NCBI GenBank assembly: GCA_964483375.1
Contig: CAZABJ010000044.1
Span: 1-23,609, forward strand
DNA from: JAUIEH01 sp964483375
Lineage (GTDB): Bacteria > Pseudomonadota > Alphaproteobacteria > Caulobacterales > Maricaulaceae
Direction: 5' to 3'
Length of the DNA stretch: 23,609 bases
Shown here: positions 16,433 to 23,403 of the stretch, in pieces
Layout: the number at the start of each line of letters is the position of its first letter
Numbering within the stretch: the stretch's first letter is position 1
Translations under genes and position numbers: made by a program
The notes under the pieces: generated by a model
What the model saw: only the letters and a program-made list of their open reading frames with translations
What the model was told of the DNA's origin: nothing
Databases searched by the model: none

Positions 16433-18502
16433 TTACGCCTCCTGGACCAAGCGGACCAGCGCTTCGCCTTCTTTCACCTGATCGCCGGGTTTCACGCGCA
16501 CCTCATCCACCTCGCCGTCCCGCGGCGCGGCGAGCGCGTGCTCCATCTTCATGGCCTCAAGCACGATGAGGGTGTCGCCGCGCTTCACGCCGACGCCGGA
16601 TTTCGCCTCCACGGCGATCACTTTACCCGGCATCGGCGCCTTGATGTCGTCGCCGGCTTCAAGCGTTTCGACCGCGGCGTCGTAATCGGGCGGGGCGAAC
16701 GCCCACACATCCCCGCTATGGGCGAGGTAGTCCCGGTCAGGCGCCGAGGCGAGCGTGGCGCAAACCGCATCGCCGTTCATCTCGGCGGTCACGTCCAAGC
16801 TGGCGAACGCGTCGGCGCGGGACCGCAGCGACGCGCCTCGCAAGGTGATGTCGATGCCCTCCCCGCCCACATCGACGCGCGCGCCGCTTGCGTCGCCAAA
16901 TATGGCGAGGTCATGCACGGCCGCGCCGGCGCTGAAGCGCAGATGGGCGCGCGGGGCGGCGTTTAACCGCCACCCGTCCGCGACCGACCAAGGGTCGGGC
17001 CTGTCCTCGGCCTGGGACGCCTGTCCTCCTGCTGCGGTCTGGCCGAACAGGATCGTCACGCCAGCCAAAGCGGCGGCTTGGGCGTCGCTTAAGCTGGGCG
17101 CCGTCAACGCAGCGAGGTTCCGGCCGATGAGACCTGTGTCCAGGCGAGCGTGTTGGAAATCCTCGTCCCGAAGACAACGGGCCAGGAATCCGAGATTGGC
17201 TTTCGGACCGGCGACGACGCTGCGTTCGAGGACGTCCGCCAAGCCGTCCAAGGCTTCCGCGCGCGTCTGGGCATGTCCGATCACTTTCGCGATCATGGGA
17301 TCATAATAGGGCGTGACGTCGTCATGGGCCTCCACCGCAGCGTCAATGCGGATCGCCTCGGCGTCCGAGCCCCGCTTCTCCCCCCGGTCCGCCTGGTCGG
17401 GCGTGATGCGGATCTCAAAAGCGTCCAGGCGTCCGATGCTGGGCAGAAACCCCGACGCGGGGTCTTCGGCATAGATCCGCGCTTCGACGGCATGGCCGGC
17501 GAGCCCGATATCGGCTTGCGCCGGCAGCCGCTCGCCGGCCGCCACCCGCACTTGCAGCTCCACCAGGTCGAAGCCCGTGACCATTTCCGTGACCGGATGC
17601 TCGACCTGCAGCCGCGTGTTCATTTCCATGAACCAGAACCCATCCGGGCGCAGGGCGCCGGAGCCGTCGACGATGAACTCCACAGTTCCGGCGTTGACGT
17701 AGTCTACGGCTCTTGCGGCATCGAGCGCGGCGGCCGTCATGGCGGCGCGAACCTCGTCCGTCATGCCTGGAGCGGGCGCTTCTTCGATCACCTTTTGGTG
17801 GCGACGCTGCAACGAACAATCGCGCTCGAAGAAATGGACGTGGTTACCGTGGCGATCGCCGAAGACCTGCACTTCGATATGGCGAGGTCCTGTGACGAAT
17901 TTCTCGATGAGAACGCGGTCATCGCCGAAACTCGCGGCGGCCTCGCGCTTTGCGGCGGCGAGCGCGGCGGAGAACTCGCCGGCCTTTTCCACCTTGCGCA
18001 TGCCCTTCCCGCCCCCGCCTGCGACAGCTTTGATGAGAACGGGATAGCCAATCTCCTTGGCGGCGGCTTTGAGCGTTTTTTCGGTTTGGTCGTCGCCCTG
18101 ATAGCCCGGCGTCACAGGCACGCCCGCTGCGCTCATCAACGCTTTGGCTTCGTCCTTAAGACCCATGGCGCGAATGGCGGTTGGGTCGGGGCCGATGAAG
18201 GCCATGCCCGCGGCGGCGACCGCCTCGGCGAAATCCGCGTTTTCTGAGAGAAAGCCGTATCCGGGATGGATCGCGTCAGCGCCCACCGCCTTTGCGGCCT
18301 CCAAGATGGCGTCCACGCGCAGATAGCTCTCCGCCGCCGGGGCCGGACCCAGGCGCACCGCCTCGTCAGCCTCGCGCACATGGGCGGCGGCTGCGTCCGC
18401 GTCGGAATAGACCGCCGCCGTCTTAAGACCCATTCGCCGGGCGGTCCGCATGACGCGTCGCGCGATCTCGCCGCGATTGGCGATGAGCAGCGTGGAGAAC
18501 AT
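16433..18502 (-). CDS. liuD: acyl-CoA carboxylase biotin-carrying subunit, probably methylcrotonyl-CoA carboxylase alpha
   Basis: A 689-residue biotin carboxylase plus biotin carrier protein. The biotin carboxylase part has LLIANRGEIARRVMRTARRMG (start), the ATP-grasp glycine loop AGGGGKGM (161-168), ERDCSLQRRHQKVIEEAPAP and EMNTRLQVEHPVTE (293-306). The C-terminal carrier domain has EAMKMEH, whose lysine (about 652) is biotinylated. It carboxylates biotin for transfer to an acyl-CoA by a separate beta subunit. Methylcrotonyl-CoA (leucine degradation) is favoured over propionyl-CoA because the N-terminal half reads like MccA and a LiuC-type hydratase lies just upstream. The beta subunit gene is not in the window. 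Start at 18502 is the family start; the frame remains open to 18583. Confidence 0.9.
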   Translation of the reverse strand: MFSTLLIANRGEIARRVMRTARRMGLKTAAVYSDADAAAAHVREADEAVRLGPAPAAESYLRVDAILEAAKAVGADAIHPGYGFLSENADFAEAVAAAGMAFIGPDPTAIRAMGLKDEAKALMSAAGVPVTPGYQGDDQTEKTLKAAAKEIGYPVLIKAVAGGGGKGMRKVEKAGEFSAALAAAKREAAASFGDDRVLIEKFVTGPRHIEVQVFGDRHGNHVHFFERDCSLQRRHQKVIEEAPAPGMTDEVRAAMTAAALDAARAVDYVNAGTVEFIVDGSGALRPDGFWFMEMNTRLQVEHPVTEMVTGFDLVELQVRVAAGERLPAQADIGLAGHAVEARIYAEDPASGFLPSIGRLDAFEIRITPDQADRGEKRGSDAEAIRIDAAVEAHDDVTPYYDPMIAKVIGHAQTRAEALDGLADVLERSVVAGPKANLGFLARCLRDEDFQHARLDTGLIGRNLAALTAPSLSDAQAAALAGVTILFGQTAAGGQASQAEDRPDPWSVADGWRLNAAPRAHLRFSAGAAVHDLAIFGDASGARVDVGGEGIDITLRGASLRSRADAFASLDVTAEMNGDAVCATLASAPDRDYLAHSGDVWAFAPPDYDAAVETLEAGDDIKAPMPGKVIAVEAKSGVGVKRGDTLIVLEAMKMEHALAAPRDGEVDEVRVKPGDQVKEGEALVRLVQEA

Positions 18503-18877
18503 GGGCGAAAGCTCTTCAGTTATGGTCGACGCTTCAGCACGAAGCGCTTTGGAACGGGCGAGTATCGGCGATCCGAACCGCAAAAGGGAATTCAGGCCTA
18601 ACCCAATTCCTCCGATCTGGGGAGCCTTGGCGCGTATGCGACGGCGTTTGTCCCGCCCTGTNNNNNNNNNNNNNNNNNNNNNNNNNNNNNNNNNNNNNNN
18701 NNNNNNNNNNNNNNNNNNNNNNNNNNNNNNNNNNNNNNNNNNNNNNNNNNNNNNNNNNNNNAGCGGGCGGGCCGGCTGGCGAGCGACGATCCAGCGGTCA
18801 GGCTTGAGCTAAAGGGCGAGATCCCCCGGTCTAGCGAGGTTGCGCGGCGCGTCGATTCTCCATGCGCCGCTGACCTC
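18503..18877. other. gene-free stretch containing the assembly gap
   Basis: About 375 bases between the carboxylase start and the hydratase stop, of which 100 are N. The flanks hold no gene I can support. The sequence left of the gap ends in CCCGCCC-type bases and the right side begins with GCGGGCGGG, so a GC-rich hairpin may have broken the assembly. A gene could be missing here. Confidence 0.6.
18662..18761. other. assembly gap of exactly 100 N
   Basis: A run of exactly 100 undetermined bases, the usual placeholder for a scaffold join of unknown true length. Adjacency of the carboxylase and hydratase genes is therefore not proven by the sequence. Confidence 0.97.
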
Positions 18878-19693
18878 TCATTTCACCCAGTTCGGCACGC
18901 GTTTCGCGAGAAACGCCGAAAGCCCCTCTTGGCCCTCATCGGAGGCCCGGCGTTGGGCGATGCGCTTTGCGGTTTCGGCCATGAGGCCGTGATCGATATC
19001 CCGCCACTTGACGTCCCGCACCAATTTTCGGGCTTCGTCGACGGCGTGCGGGGCGGTCTCGAACGCCATTTTCGCGAAGCGCTCTCCGGCCTGAGAAAGC
19101 TCGACGTCATCAGCGACGACCTCTTGGATGAGACCGATTTCTTTCGCCATCGCGGCGTCAAAGCTCTCGCCCGTCGCGAACAGGCGGCGCGCCCAGCGTG
19201 GACCGACAGCCTCGATCACATACGGGCTGATCGTGGCCGGGGTGAGCCCTAAGCGCACCTCGGAGAACCGAAACTTCGCCGTTTCAACCGCGATTGCGAC
19301 GTCGCACGCCGCAATCAGTCCGAGCCCCCCGCCCATCGCGGTCCCATTGACCAAAGCAATGGTCAGGCACGGCAGGCGATAGAGTTTGTCCAGCATGCGG
19401 GCGAGATCGGCGGCGTCTTCGCGGTTTTCCGCGTCGCCGTAATTCGCCGCCGCCTTCATCCAATCCAAATCCGCGCCGGCGGAAAAACTCTTGCCCTTGC
19501 CGCGAAGGATCACGCAGCGAAGCTCGTCTGCGCCATGGAGGGTCTCGAACATCTCCGAAAGCACCGAAATGATGTGGCCGTTGAAGGCGTTGTGCTTTTC
19601 GGGGCGATTGAAAAGGATGGCGGCCACCCCGCCGGGGCTTGACTCTAAAATGACCGGGTCAGCTTCGCTCACGAGAGGCTCCGTCGCAGACAT
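18878..19693 (-). CDS. liuC: enoyl-CoA hydratase/isomerase family, probably methylglutaconyl-CoA hydratase
   Basis: A 271-residue crotonase-family protein. It has NRPEKHNAFN (29-38), the oxyanion-hole motif SAGADLDWMK (71-80), GTAMGGGLGLIAACD (117-131), and FSEVRLGLTPATISPYV (143-159). SAGADLDWMK is characteristic of the LiuC branch that hydrates 3-methylglutaconyl-CoA to HMG-CoA, the step after methylcrotonyl-CoA carboxylase in leucine breakdown. The gene precedes the carboxylase alpha gene on the same strand, which supports the assignment, though an assembly gap lies between them. Other crotonases share parts of these motifs, so the exact substrate is inference. Length is normal for the family. 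Confidence 0.85.
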   Translation of the reverse strand: MSATEPLVSEADPVILESSPGGVAAILFNRPEKHNAFNGHIISVLSEMFETLHGADELRCVILRGKGKSFSAGADLDWMKAAANYGDAENREDAADLARMLDKLYRLPCLTIALVNGTAMGGGLGLIAACDVAIAVETAKFRFSEVRLGLTPATISPYVIEAVGPRWARRLFATGESFDAAMAKEIGLIQEVVADDVELSQAGERFAKMAFETAPHAVDEARKLVRDVKWRDIDHGLMAETAKRIAQRRASDEGQEGLSAFLAKRVPNWVK

Positions 19694-19742
19694 ATCCGTG
19701 CTGCGACCCTGCCCCCACTCGCTCGCGCGGTCTAGGGGCGGA

Positions 19743-20222
19743 CTAGCGCGTCAAAGAGGCCGCGCGGATCGCTTGGGGCGCGCATCCCCCTTGCCAGGGC
19801 CGGGAGGGCGCGCAAGGCGTCAAGTCCGGTTTCTCCGGCGCGGCGACAGCGCGCGCATGCAGCCGAACCCCTTCCCGTGCGAACACCCGCGCGAAACGCA
19901 ATTCGGCGACCCCCGCCGCCTGCGCCGTCACGAGCCCGCCATCCATGACGGCGAAGGTGACCCGCGCGCCGCCAGGCCAATCGCGACTGTCAGCGTAGAA
20001 CTGGGCATAGGCTGCGCTTGCATCCTCATCGAGAGCGAATGCGAGGGCGGCGTTTTCCGCGGCTTCTTGCAGCGTGGCTTGGGCTTGGGACACCCGGCGA
20101 ATGTCGACGCCGACGCCAAGGGCGGCGAAGACGGCGACCGCGCAGAGAATGAGGGCGAAACCGCCCGCCGCAGCACCGGCCTGAGCGCTCAGGAGCGCCT
20201 TAAAAATACTCCCGCCGCGCAT
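19743..20222 (-). CDS. TadG-like pilus-assembly-related protein (TadE/TadG family, short)
   Basis: A 159-residue protein with a single N-terminal transmembrane segment (about 14-37) inside the block AGAAAGGFALILCAVAVFAAL, followed by VGVDIRRVSQAQATLQEAAENAALA. This is the pattern of the TadE/TadG proteins of tight-adherence (Flp) pilus systems: an inner-membrane anchor, then a helix resembling a pseudopilin or von Willebrand-type TadG start. Full TadG proteins are usually much longer, so this is a short relative. An excellent AGGAGG six bases before the ATG supports the start. No other tad/flp genes are nearby. The C-terminal part (after about 90) is unassigned. Confidence 0.72.
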   Translation of the reverse strand: MRGGSIFKALLSAQAGAAAGGFALILCAVAVFAALGVGVDIRRVSQAQATLQEAAENAALAFALDEDASAAYAQFYADSRDWPGGARVTFAVMDGGLVTAQAAGVAELRFARVFAREGVRLHARAVAAPEKPDLTPCAPSRPWQGGCAPQAIRAASLTR

Positions 20223-20329
20223 GCCTGTCCTCCTGCGCCAGTCCCATCTCTGGTCTAGCGCAACAGGAATAACGCGCCGCTAATGCGGCTGGGGGGAAGG
20301 ACACAACCGCGCCCTTTATGGGGTGCGGA

Positions 20330-20710
20330 TCAAATGGAGGGGCGGGAACCCCGCGCGACCGCCAGACGCCATCCGCTGTCGCAACGAACGTTTATGAAGC
20401 GCTCGACGCAGGTGATGATCTGGCCATCGGGAAGCTGCAGCTGGGAGGCGTAGCCGAAGGGCAGGCCCTGCCCGGACAACAGGCGCGCTTCGGCGACGTC
20501 GTCATTGGAAGCAGGTCTTTCAGCGCTTTGGTGCTCAAGATGAACCGGATGGGCGAAGCGCGCCGCCGCGCGAGCGGAGAGGGCTTCGTCTAGCGCCCAA
20601 CCGGAGACGAGAACCGCCGGGAGAACAAGCCCGAACGCCGCATCCCAAAGTCGCCCGTCGAACCCGACGGTTTCGAGAAAGCCGAACCGTGCGCCGCCCG
20701 CCTGCGCCAT
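20330..20710 (-). CDS. hypothetical protein (126 aa)
   Basis: A 126-residue protein I do not recognise. It has a hydrophobic stretch (about 22-40, FGLVLPAVLVSGWALDEAL) that could be a membrane anchor or signal. The distal part has the pattern LQLPDGQIITCVERFINVRCDSGWRLAVARG, with two cysteines nine residues apart. The ATG at 20710 is chosen because GAAGGA lies seven bases upstream; a GTG at 20725 would overlap that site. Its 5' region contains a 7-bp inverted repeat. It precedes the TadG-like gene on the same strand by 107 bases; functional linkage is not evident. Confidence 0.6.
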   Translation of the reverse strand: MAQAGGARFGFLETVGFDGRLWDAAFGLVLPAVLVSGWALDEALSARAAARFAHPVHLEHQSAERPASNDDVAEARLLSGQGLPFGYASQLQLPDGQIITCVERFINVRCDSGWRLAVARGSRPSI

Positions 20711-20729
20711 CGGAGCATCCTTCACTTGA

Positions 20730-20760
20730 CGTGAGGCAAATAGTAGCTGCGAACCTCACG
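20730..20760 (-). promoter_or_regulatory. inverted repeat upstream of the 126-aa gene
   Basis: CGTGAGG (20730-20736) and CCTCACG (20754-20760) are perfect inverted arms with a 17-base spacer, 20-50 bases before the ATG at 20710. It could be an operator or a leader hairpin; no regulator is suggested by the sequence. Confidence 0.35.
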
Positions 20761-20818
20761 CGATTCGTTAACGCAGGCGATTTTTTTCCATTGACCAATT
20801 TGCTGGGCGTCAGGCGGG

Positions 20819-21565
20819 TCAGCCCTCGGTCGGGGTCGGCACGACTTCCATTCGGTGAGGGATGTACAAGGTAAGCTCCAGCACGTCGGAACGGTACCAG
20901 CTCACCTCTTGTTCGAGGCCCTCAAACCGCGCGGCGTACCCTTCGCCCAGCGTGGCGGCGATGCGGTTTGCGTCTGCAGCGATGGCGTCGATGATTTCGT
21001 AGCGATACTGCGCGGGATCCACGATGGAGAGGGTCTCGTTATCAGCCAAGACGAATTCGCTCCGCCCGACCGTTTCCAGCCCTTCTACGAAGCGCTCGAT
21101 GCGACCTGCGGCGGTCTGCAGCGTGTCGTCAGGATTTATCGGCGTTTTTATCAACAGCTGCACGAACGTCGTGTCCGGCCTGCTCTGATAGGTCGACCGA
21201 AATCCCTCTTCGATCGACTCTTCCTCGAAAGGAACGACTAACGGGTCCTCCCCGGCGATCGTCTCCAACCGGGAGAGCTCGATTTCGGGGTCGTCGCCAG
21301 CGGCCTGGATCATGGCTCCGAGCGTCTCGCGGAGTTCGCTCAATCGCTGCGCCTCGTCGCGGGTGTCGCAAACGCCGGTGATGCTGAAGATGACGAAGTC
21401 TGCGCGCCGGCGGACCACCACATGGGGCAGCGGATAGTCGTCATATCCGCCGCGCTCCACACGTTGAGCCGAGAAAGTGACGTAGCGCTCTTGGGCTCGG
21501 GAAGCGTCGAAACTGGCGCCGGCGGCCATGGCTCCGACCAAGACACCCGCTGTCAAACCCCGCAT
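20819..21565 (-). CDS. secreted protein, possibly SIMPL/DUF541-like
   Basis: A 248-residue protein with a signal peptide (cleavage near residue 24-25, after SRA). The rest alternates beta strands and helices: VVVRRRADFVIFSITGVCDTRDEAQRL early, and a late region with QYRYEIIDAIAADANRIAATLGEGYAARFEGLEQEVSWY. Two ferredoxin-like halves with a helix of this type recall the SIMPL (DUF541) periplasmic family, but the likeness is only structural and I am not certain. GGGAG precedes the ATG. It is separated from the upstream LamG-like gene by a hairpin-rich stretch, so it probably has its own regulation or relies on read-through. Confidence 0.6.
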   Translation of the reverse strand: MRGLTAGVLVGAMAAGASFDASRAQERYVTFSAQRVERGGYDDYPLPHVVVRRRADFVIFSITGVCDTRDEAQRLSELRETLGAMIQAAGDDPEIELSRLETIAGEDPLVVPFEEESIEEGFRSTYQSRPDTTFVQLLIKTPINPDDTLQTAAGRIERFVEGLETVGRSEFVLADNETLSIVDPAQYRYEIIDAIAADANRIAATLGEGYAARFEGLEQEVSWYRSDVLELTLYIPHRMEVVPTPTEG

Positions 21566-21640
21566 GGCTCATCTCCCACGTCGCCTCAAGCGGTCACATT
21601 TGCATGGAGGTCCCGCTCGCGCAAACCACACGCATTGCGC

Positions 21641-21670
21641 GTGCGCCGCGCTTTGTGCCGCGCGACGCAC
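21641..21670 (-). terminator. strong GC-rich hairpin after the LamG-like gene
   Basis: GTGCGCCGCGC (21641-21651) pairs with GCGCGACGCAC (21660-21670), 11 pairs including one wobble, loop of eight bases. It begins about 46 bases past the stop of the upstream minus-strand gene. There is no proper U tract, so it is terminator-like at best. Confidence 0.4.
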
Positions 21671-21715
21671 GCCGAGTGGTCGGTAGCCCGCCGATTGCGG
21701 CGCATTTGGCGAACG

Positions 21716-22420
21716 CTACGCTTTGCCTGCGTCGTGCTCCGCCATCGCAGCTCCCACGACGGGGGTGACGGTAAAGTCGTCAAAGGCGTAGACGCCGCGA
21801 CCGGCTTGGAACAGGCCGACGCCGTCCCCGCGCAACACGCTCGAACCGTAAGCGCCGATGCGCACGCCATTGATGTACAGGCCCATCGCTTCGCCTTCGT
21901 CTGAGACCCGCAGAAGGTTGTCGCCGTCCGCGCGAATGGCCTCGCTGGTTCCCGACATGACGACCGAAAGCGTCTCGCCATCGCTCAGATAGACGCAGTA
22001 GCGCCCGCCCGAACAAAGGGCGAAGCCGAGATAGGAGCCGTCATCGGCATTGAAACGGTGCACAACGCCCATGGCGCCTTGATCGCCGAAGAACTCGCCG
22101 GCGACACGCACTTCAAGGGTCGCTCCGCGCATGGCGTCGGGCGACAAGCCCCGCAGGCCGGTCACATATTGATAGCGCGCGTTCGACTCTTCGCCGTCGG
22201 CCTGAACCAAAAACTGCCCGCTTTCCGTGAAGTTGCCGGTCCAAGTGTCGGTCTCGAACGCCCAATTCGAAAATTCCCTAGCGTCAGCGTCGTCGAAGCG
22301 AATGGCGATGGAAGACTGCGCATGGCTTTGGGCCGGTTCACCCGCCTGCGCGGCGTGCGACACCATCGTGACCGCGGCCGCGGCGGCGAGAACGATCCGT
22401 TCGATTGAGGTGCGTTGCAT
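21716..22420 (-). CDS. secreted protein with a LamG/concanavalin-like beta-sandwich pattern
   Basis: A 234-residue protein with a signal peptide (about 1-26, cleaved near AQA). The mature part reads like a jelly-roll/LamG-type sandwich: FSNWAFETDTWTGNF, LEVRVAGEFFGDQGAMGVVHRF, SYLGFALCSGGRYCVYL (a likely disulfide between the two cysteines), NLLRVSDEGEAMGLYINGVRIG, and GDGVGLFQAGRGVYAFDDFTV. The last two blocks are the usual pattern of proteins that measure a thin ligand-binding shell, seen in carbohydrate-binding and DUF1080-type proteins. No catalytic residues can be assigned. An AGGAGG six bases before the ATG fixes the start. Location is periplasmic or extracellular. Confidence 0.65.
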   Translation of the reverse strand: MQRTSIERIVLAAAAAVTMVSHAAQAGEPAQSHAQSSIAIRFDDADAREFSNWAFETDTWTGNFTESGQFLVQADGEESNARYQYVTGLRGLSPDAMRGATLEVRVAGEFFGDQGAMGVVHRFNADDGSYLGFALCSGGRYCVYLSDGETLSVVMSGTSEAIRADGDNLLRVSDEGEAMGLYINGVRIGAYGSSVLRGDGVGLFQAGRGVYAFDDFTVTPVVGAAMAEHDAGKA

Positions 22421-22524
22421 GATGTCCCTCCTTCTTCATTGGACGAAGGGACCGTAGGCGGCGTGAAAACCGCGCGCTGTGACGGGCGTCACCCCGCCTT
22501 GCGCAACGTTGCAGCGCCGTCCGG

Positions 22525-22875
22525 CTATAGAATGTCGTCGATCTTGGTTTTGGGACGCGCAATGACGGCGCCCTTGGGCGTGATGACGACAGGGCGTTGA
22601 ATGAGCTTCGCGTTTTCGGCCATGGCGTTCAGAATGACGTCTTCAGCGACGCCATCATCATACAGACCAAGGTCTTGGGCGGCTTTTTCCTTCGGGCGCA
22701 AAAGCTCCGACGGTTTCATGCCGAGTTTTTCCAATAAGGCCTTGATCGCCGCGGCGTCGGGTTTCTCCTTCACATAGGCGTAGACCGTCGGCTCCACGCC
22801 TTTCTCTTGAAGATAGGCGAGCGCGTTTTTCGACGAGCCGCAGGAGGGATTATGCCAGATGGTGATGTCCGCCAT
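22525..22875 (-). CDS. arsC: arsenate reductase, ArsC/glutaredoxin-dependent type
   Basis: A 116-residue ArsC-family protein that reduces arsenate to arsenite using glutaredoxin. The catalytic cysteine is in HNPSCGSSKNAL (C12). By my count the three arginines that bind arsenate in the R773 plasmid enzyme are in the same positions: R60 (SELLRPKEK), R94 (QRPVVITPKG) and R107 (VIARP). Close relatives such as YfgD and Spx-like proteins share the fold, but the conserved arginines favour a real reductase. Start at 22875 (MADITIW) is preferred over the longer frame from 22905. No arsB, acr3 or arsR lies beside it, so it is a solitary gene between the LamG-like gene and the rRNA operon. Confidence 0.88.
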   Translation of the reverse strand: MADITIWHNPSCGSSKNALAYLQEKGVEPTVYAYVKEKPDAAAIKALLEKLGMKPSELLRPKEKAAQDLGLYDDGVAEDVILNAMAENAKLIQRPVVITPKGAVIARPKTKIDDIL

Positions 22876-23150
22876 GGAACGCCCTTTCTCGATGCGTGGG
22901 CCCAACCGTCCCGCCTCATCCTACGCACAGGCTCCCCGCTTAGATGACGGAAACTGGCGGCGTGGGCGGCGGTGGCCGACGTCACACGGGCAAGACGCTT
23001 TGACGGCTGATCCGGGCGCGACACAAACCGAGGCGCAGTCATCCGCCACGACGGCCCTGCCGCATAAGCGCGGAAACCGGCAGAGCCTCAAGGCGCGCGA
23101 ATACCGGGGAAAAGCGAAAGAGCTGTGAGATGGGCTTGTTTTTCTCTGCG

Positions 23151-23298
23151 CGCATCGCTCGGGCGGTCCCGGCGGCGACCTACTCTCCCGTGCCTTAAGA
23201 CATAGTACCATCGGCGCTGGAGGACTTAACGACCGAGTTCGGAATGGGATCGGGTGGGGACCCTCCGCAATAGCCACCGGGACGGCGCGAGCGATGCG
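23151..23298 (-). repeat. inverted repeat bracketing the 5S gene (pre-5S processing stem)
   Basis: CGCATCGCTCG (23151-23161) and CGAGCGATGCG (23288-23298) are perfectly complementary and flank the 5S gene. In the transcript they would extend 5S helix I into a long stem, the usual substrate for maturation of 5S ends. Confidence 0.7.
23167..23282 (-). rRNA. rrf: 5S ribosomal RNA
   Basis: About 116 bases on the minus strand. The 5' and 3' ends pair (TCCCGGTGGC against GCCGCCGGGA) as helix I. The core contains the universal CCCACCCGATCCCATTCCGA and GAACTCGG blocks and ends with GGGAGAGTAGGTCGCC. The ends are set by pairing and may be off by one or two bases. It follows the 23S gene in the same operon. 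I found no tRNA-fMet after it. Confidence 0.95.
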
Positions 23299-23325
23299 GA
23301 CGCAAAGAGGTTCGAACATCGTTTC

Positions 23326-23344
23326 GGTTCGGCAGGGCCGAACC
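23326..23344 (-). other. hairpin in the 23S-5S spacer
   Basis: GGTTCGGC (23326-23333) pairs perfectly with GCCGAACC (23337-23344) across a 3-base loop. It lies within the 120-base spacer and is probably a pre-rRNA structural or processing element. Confidence 0.4.
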
Positions 23345-23403
23345 AGATTCTGACTTAACGCTCTCAAGTCGCGACGAAGCGTTCGCCACGCATGAGCGCA
23401 CGA

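Noticed and set aside
18450..18812. Plus-strand frame running through the N gap
   Set aside because: It depends on undetermined bases and is antisense to the carboxylase start.
20276..20289. Short hairpin GCCGC-TAAT-GCGGC between the 126-aa gene and the TadG-like gene
   Set aside because: Only five pairs and no U tract; too weak to call a terminator.
20768..20782. TTAA-containing site upstream of the 126-aa gene as a CtrA box
   Set aside because: The second half-site reads GATT rather than TTAA.
22859..23128. Plus-strand frame of 89 residues ending in a lysine/arginine-rich tail (KRGNRQSLKAREYRGKAKEL)
   Set aside because: The tail looks protein-like, but no start with a ribosome binding site was found and its first part is antisense to arsC. 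The 22876-23150 stretch otherwise holds nothing I can identify.
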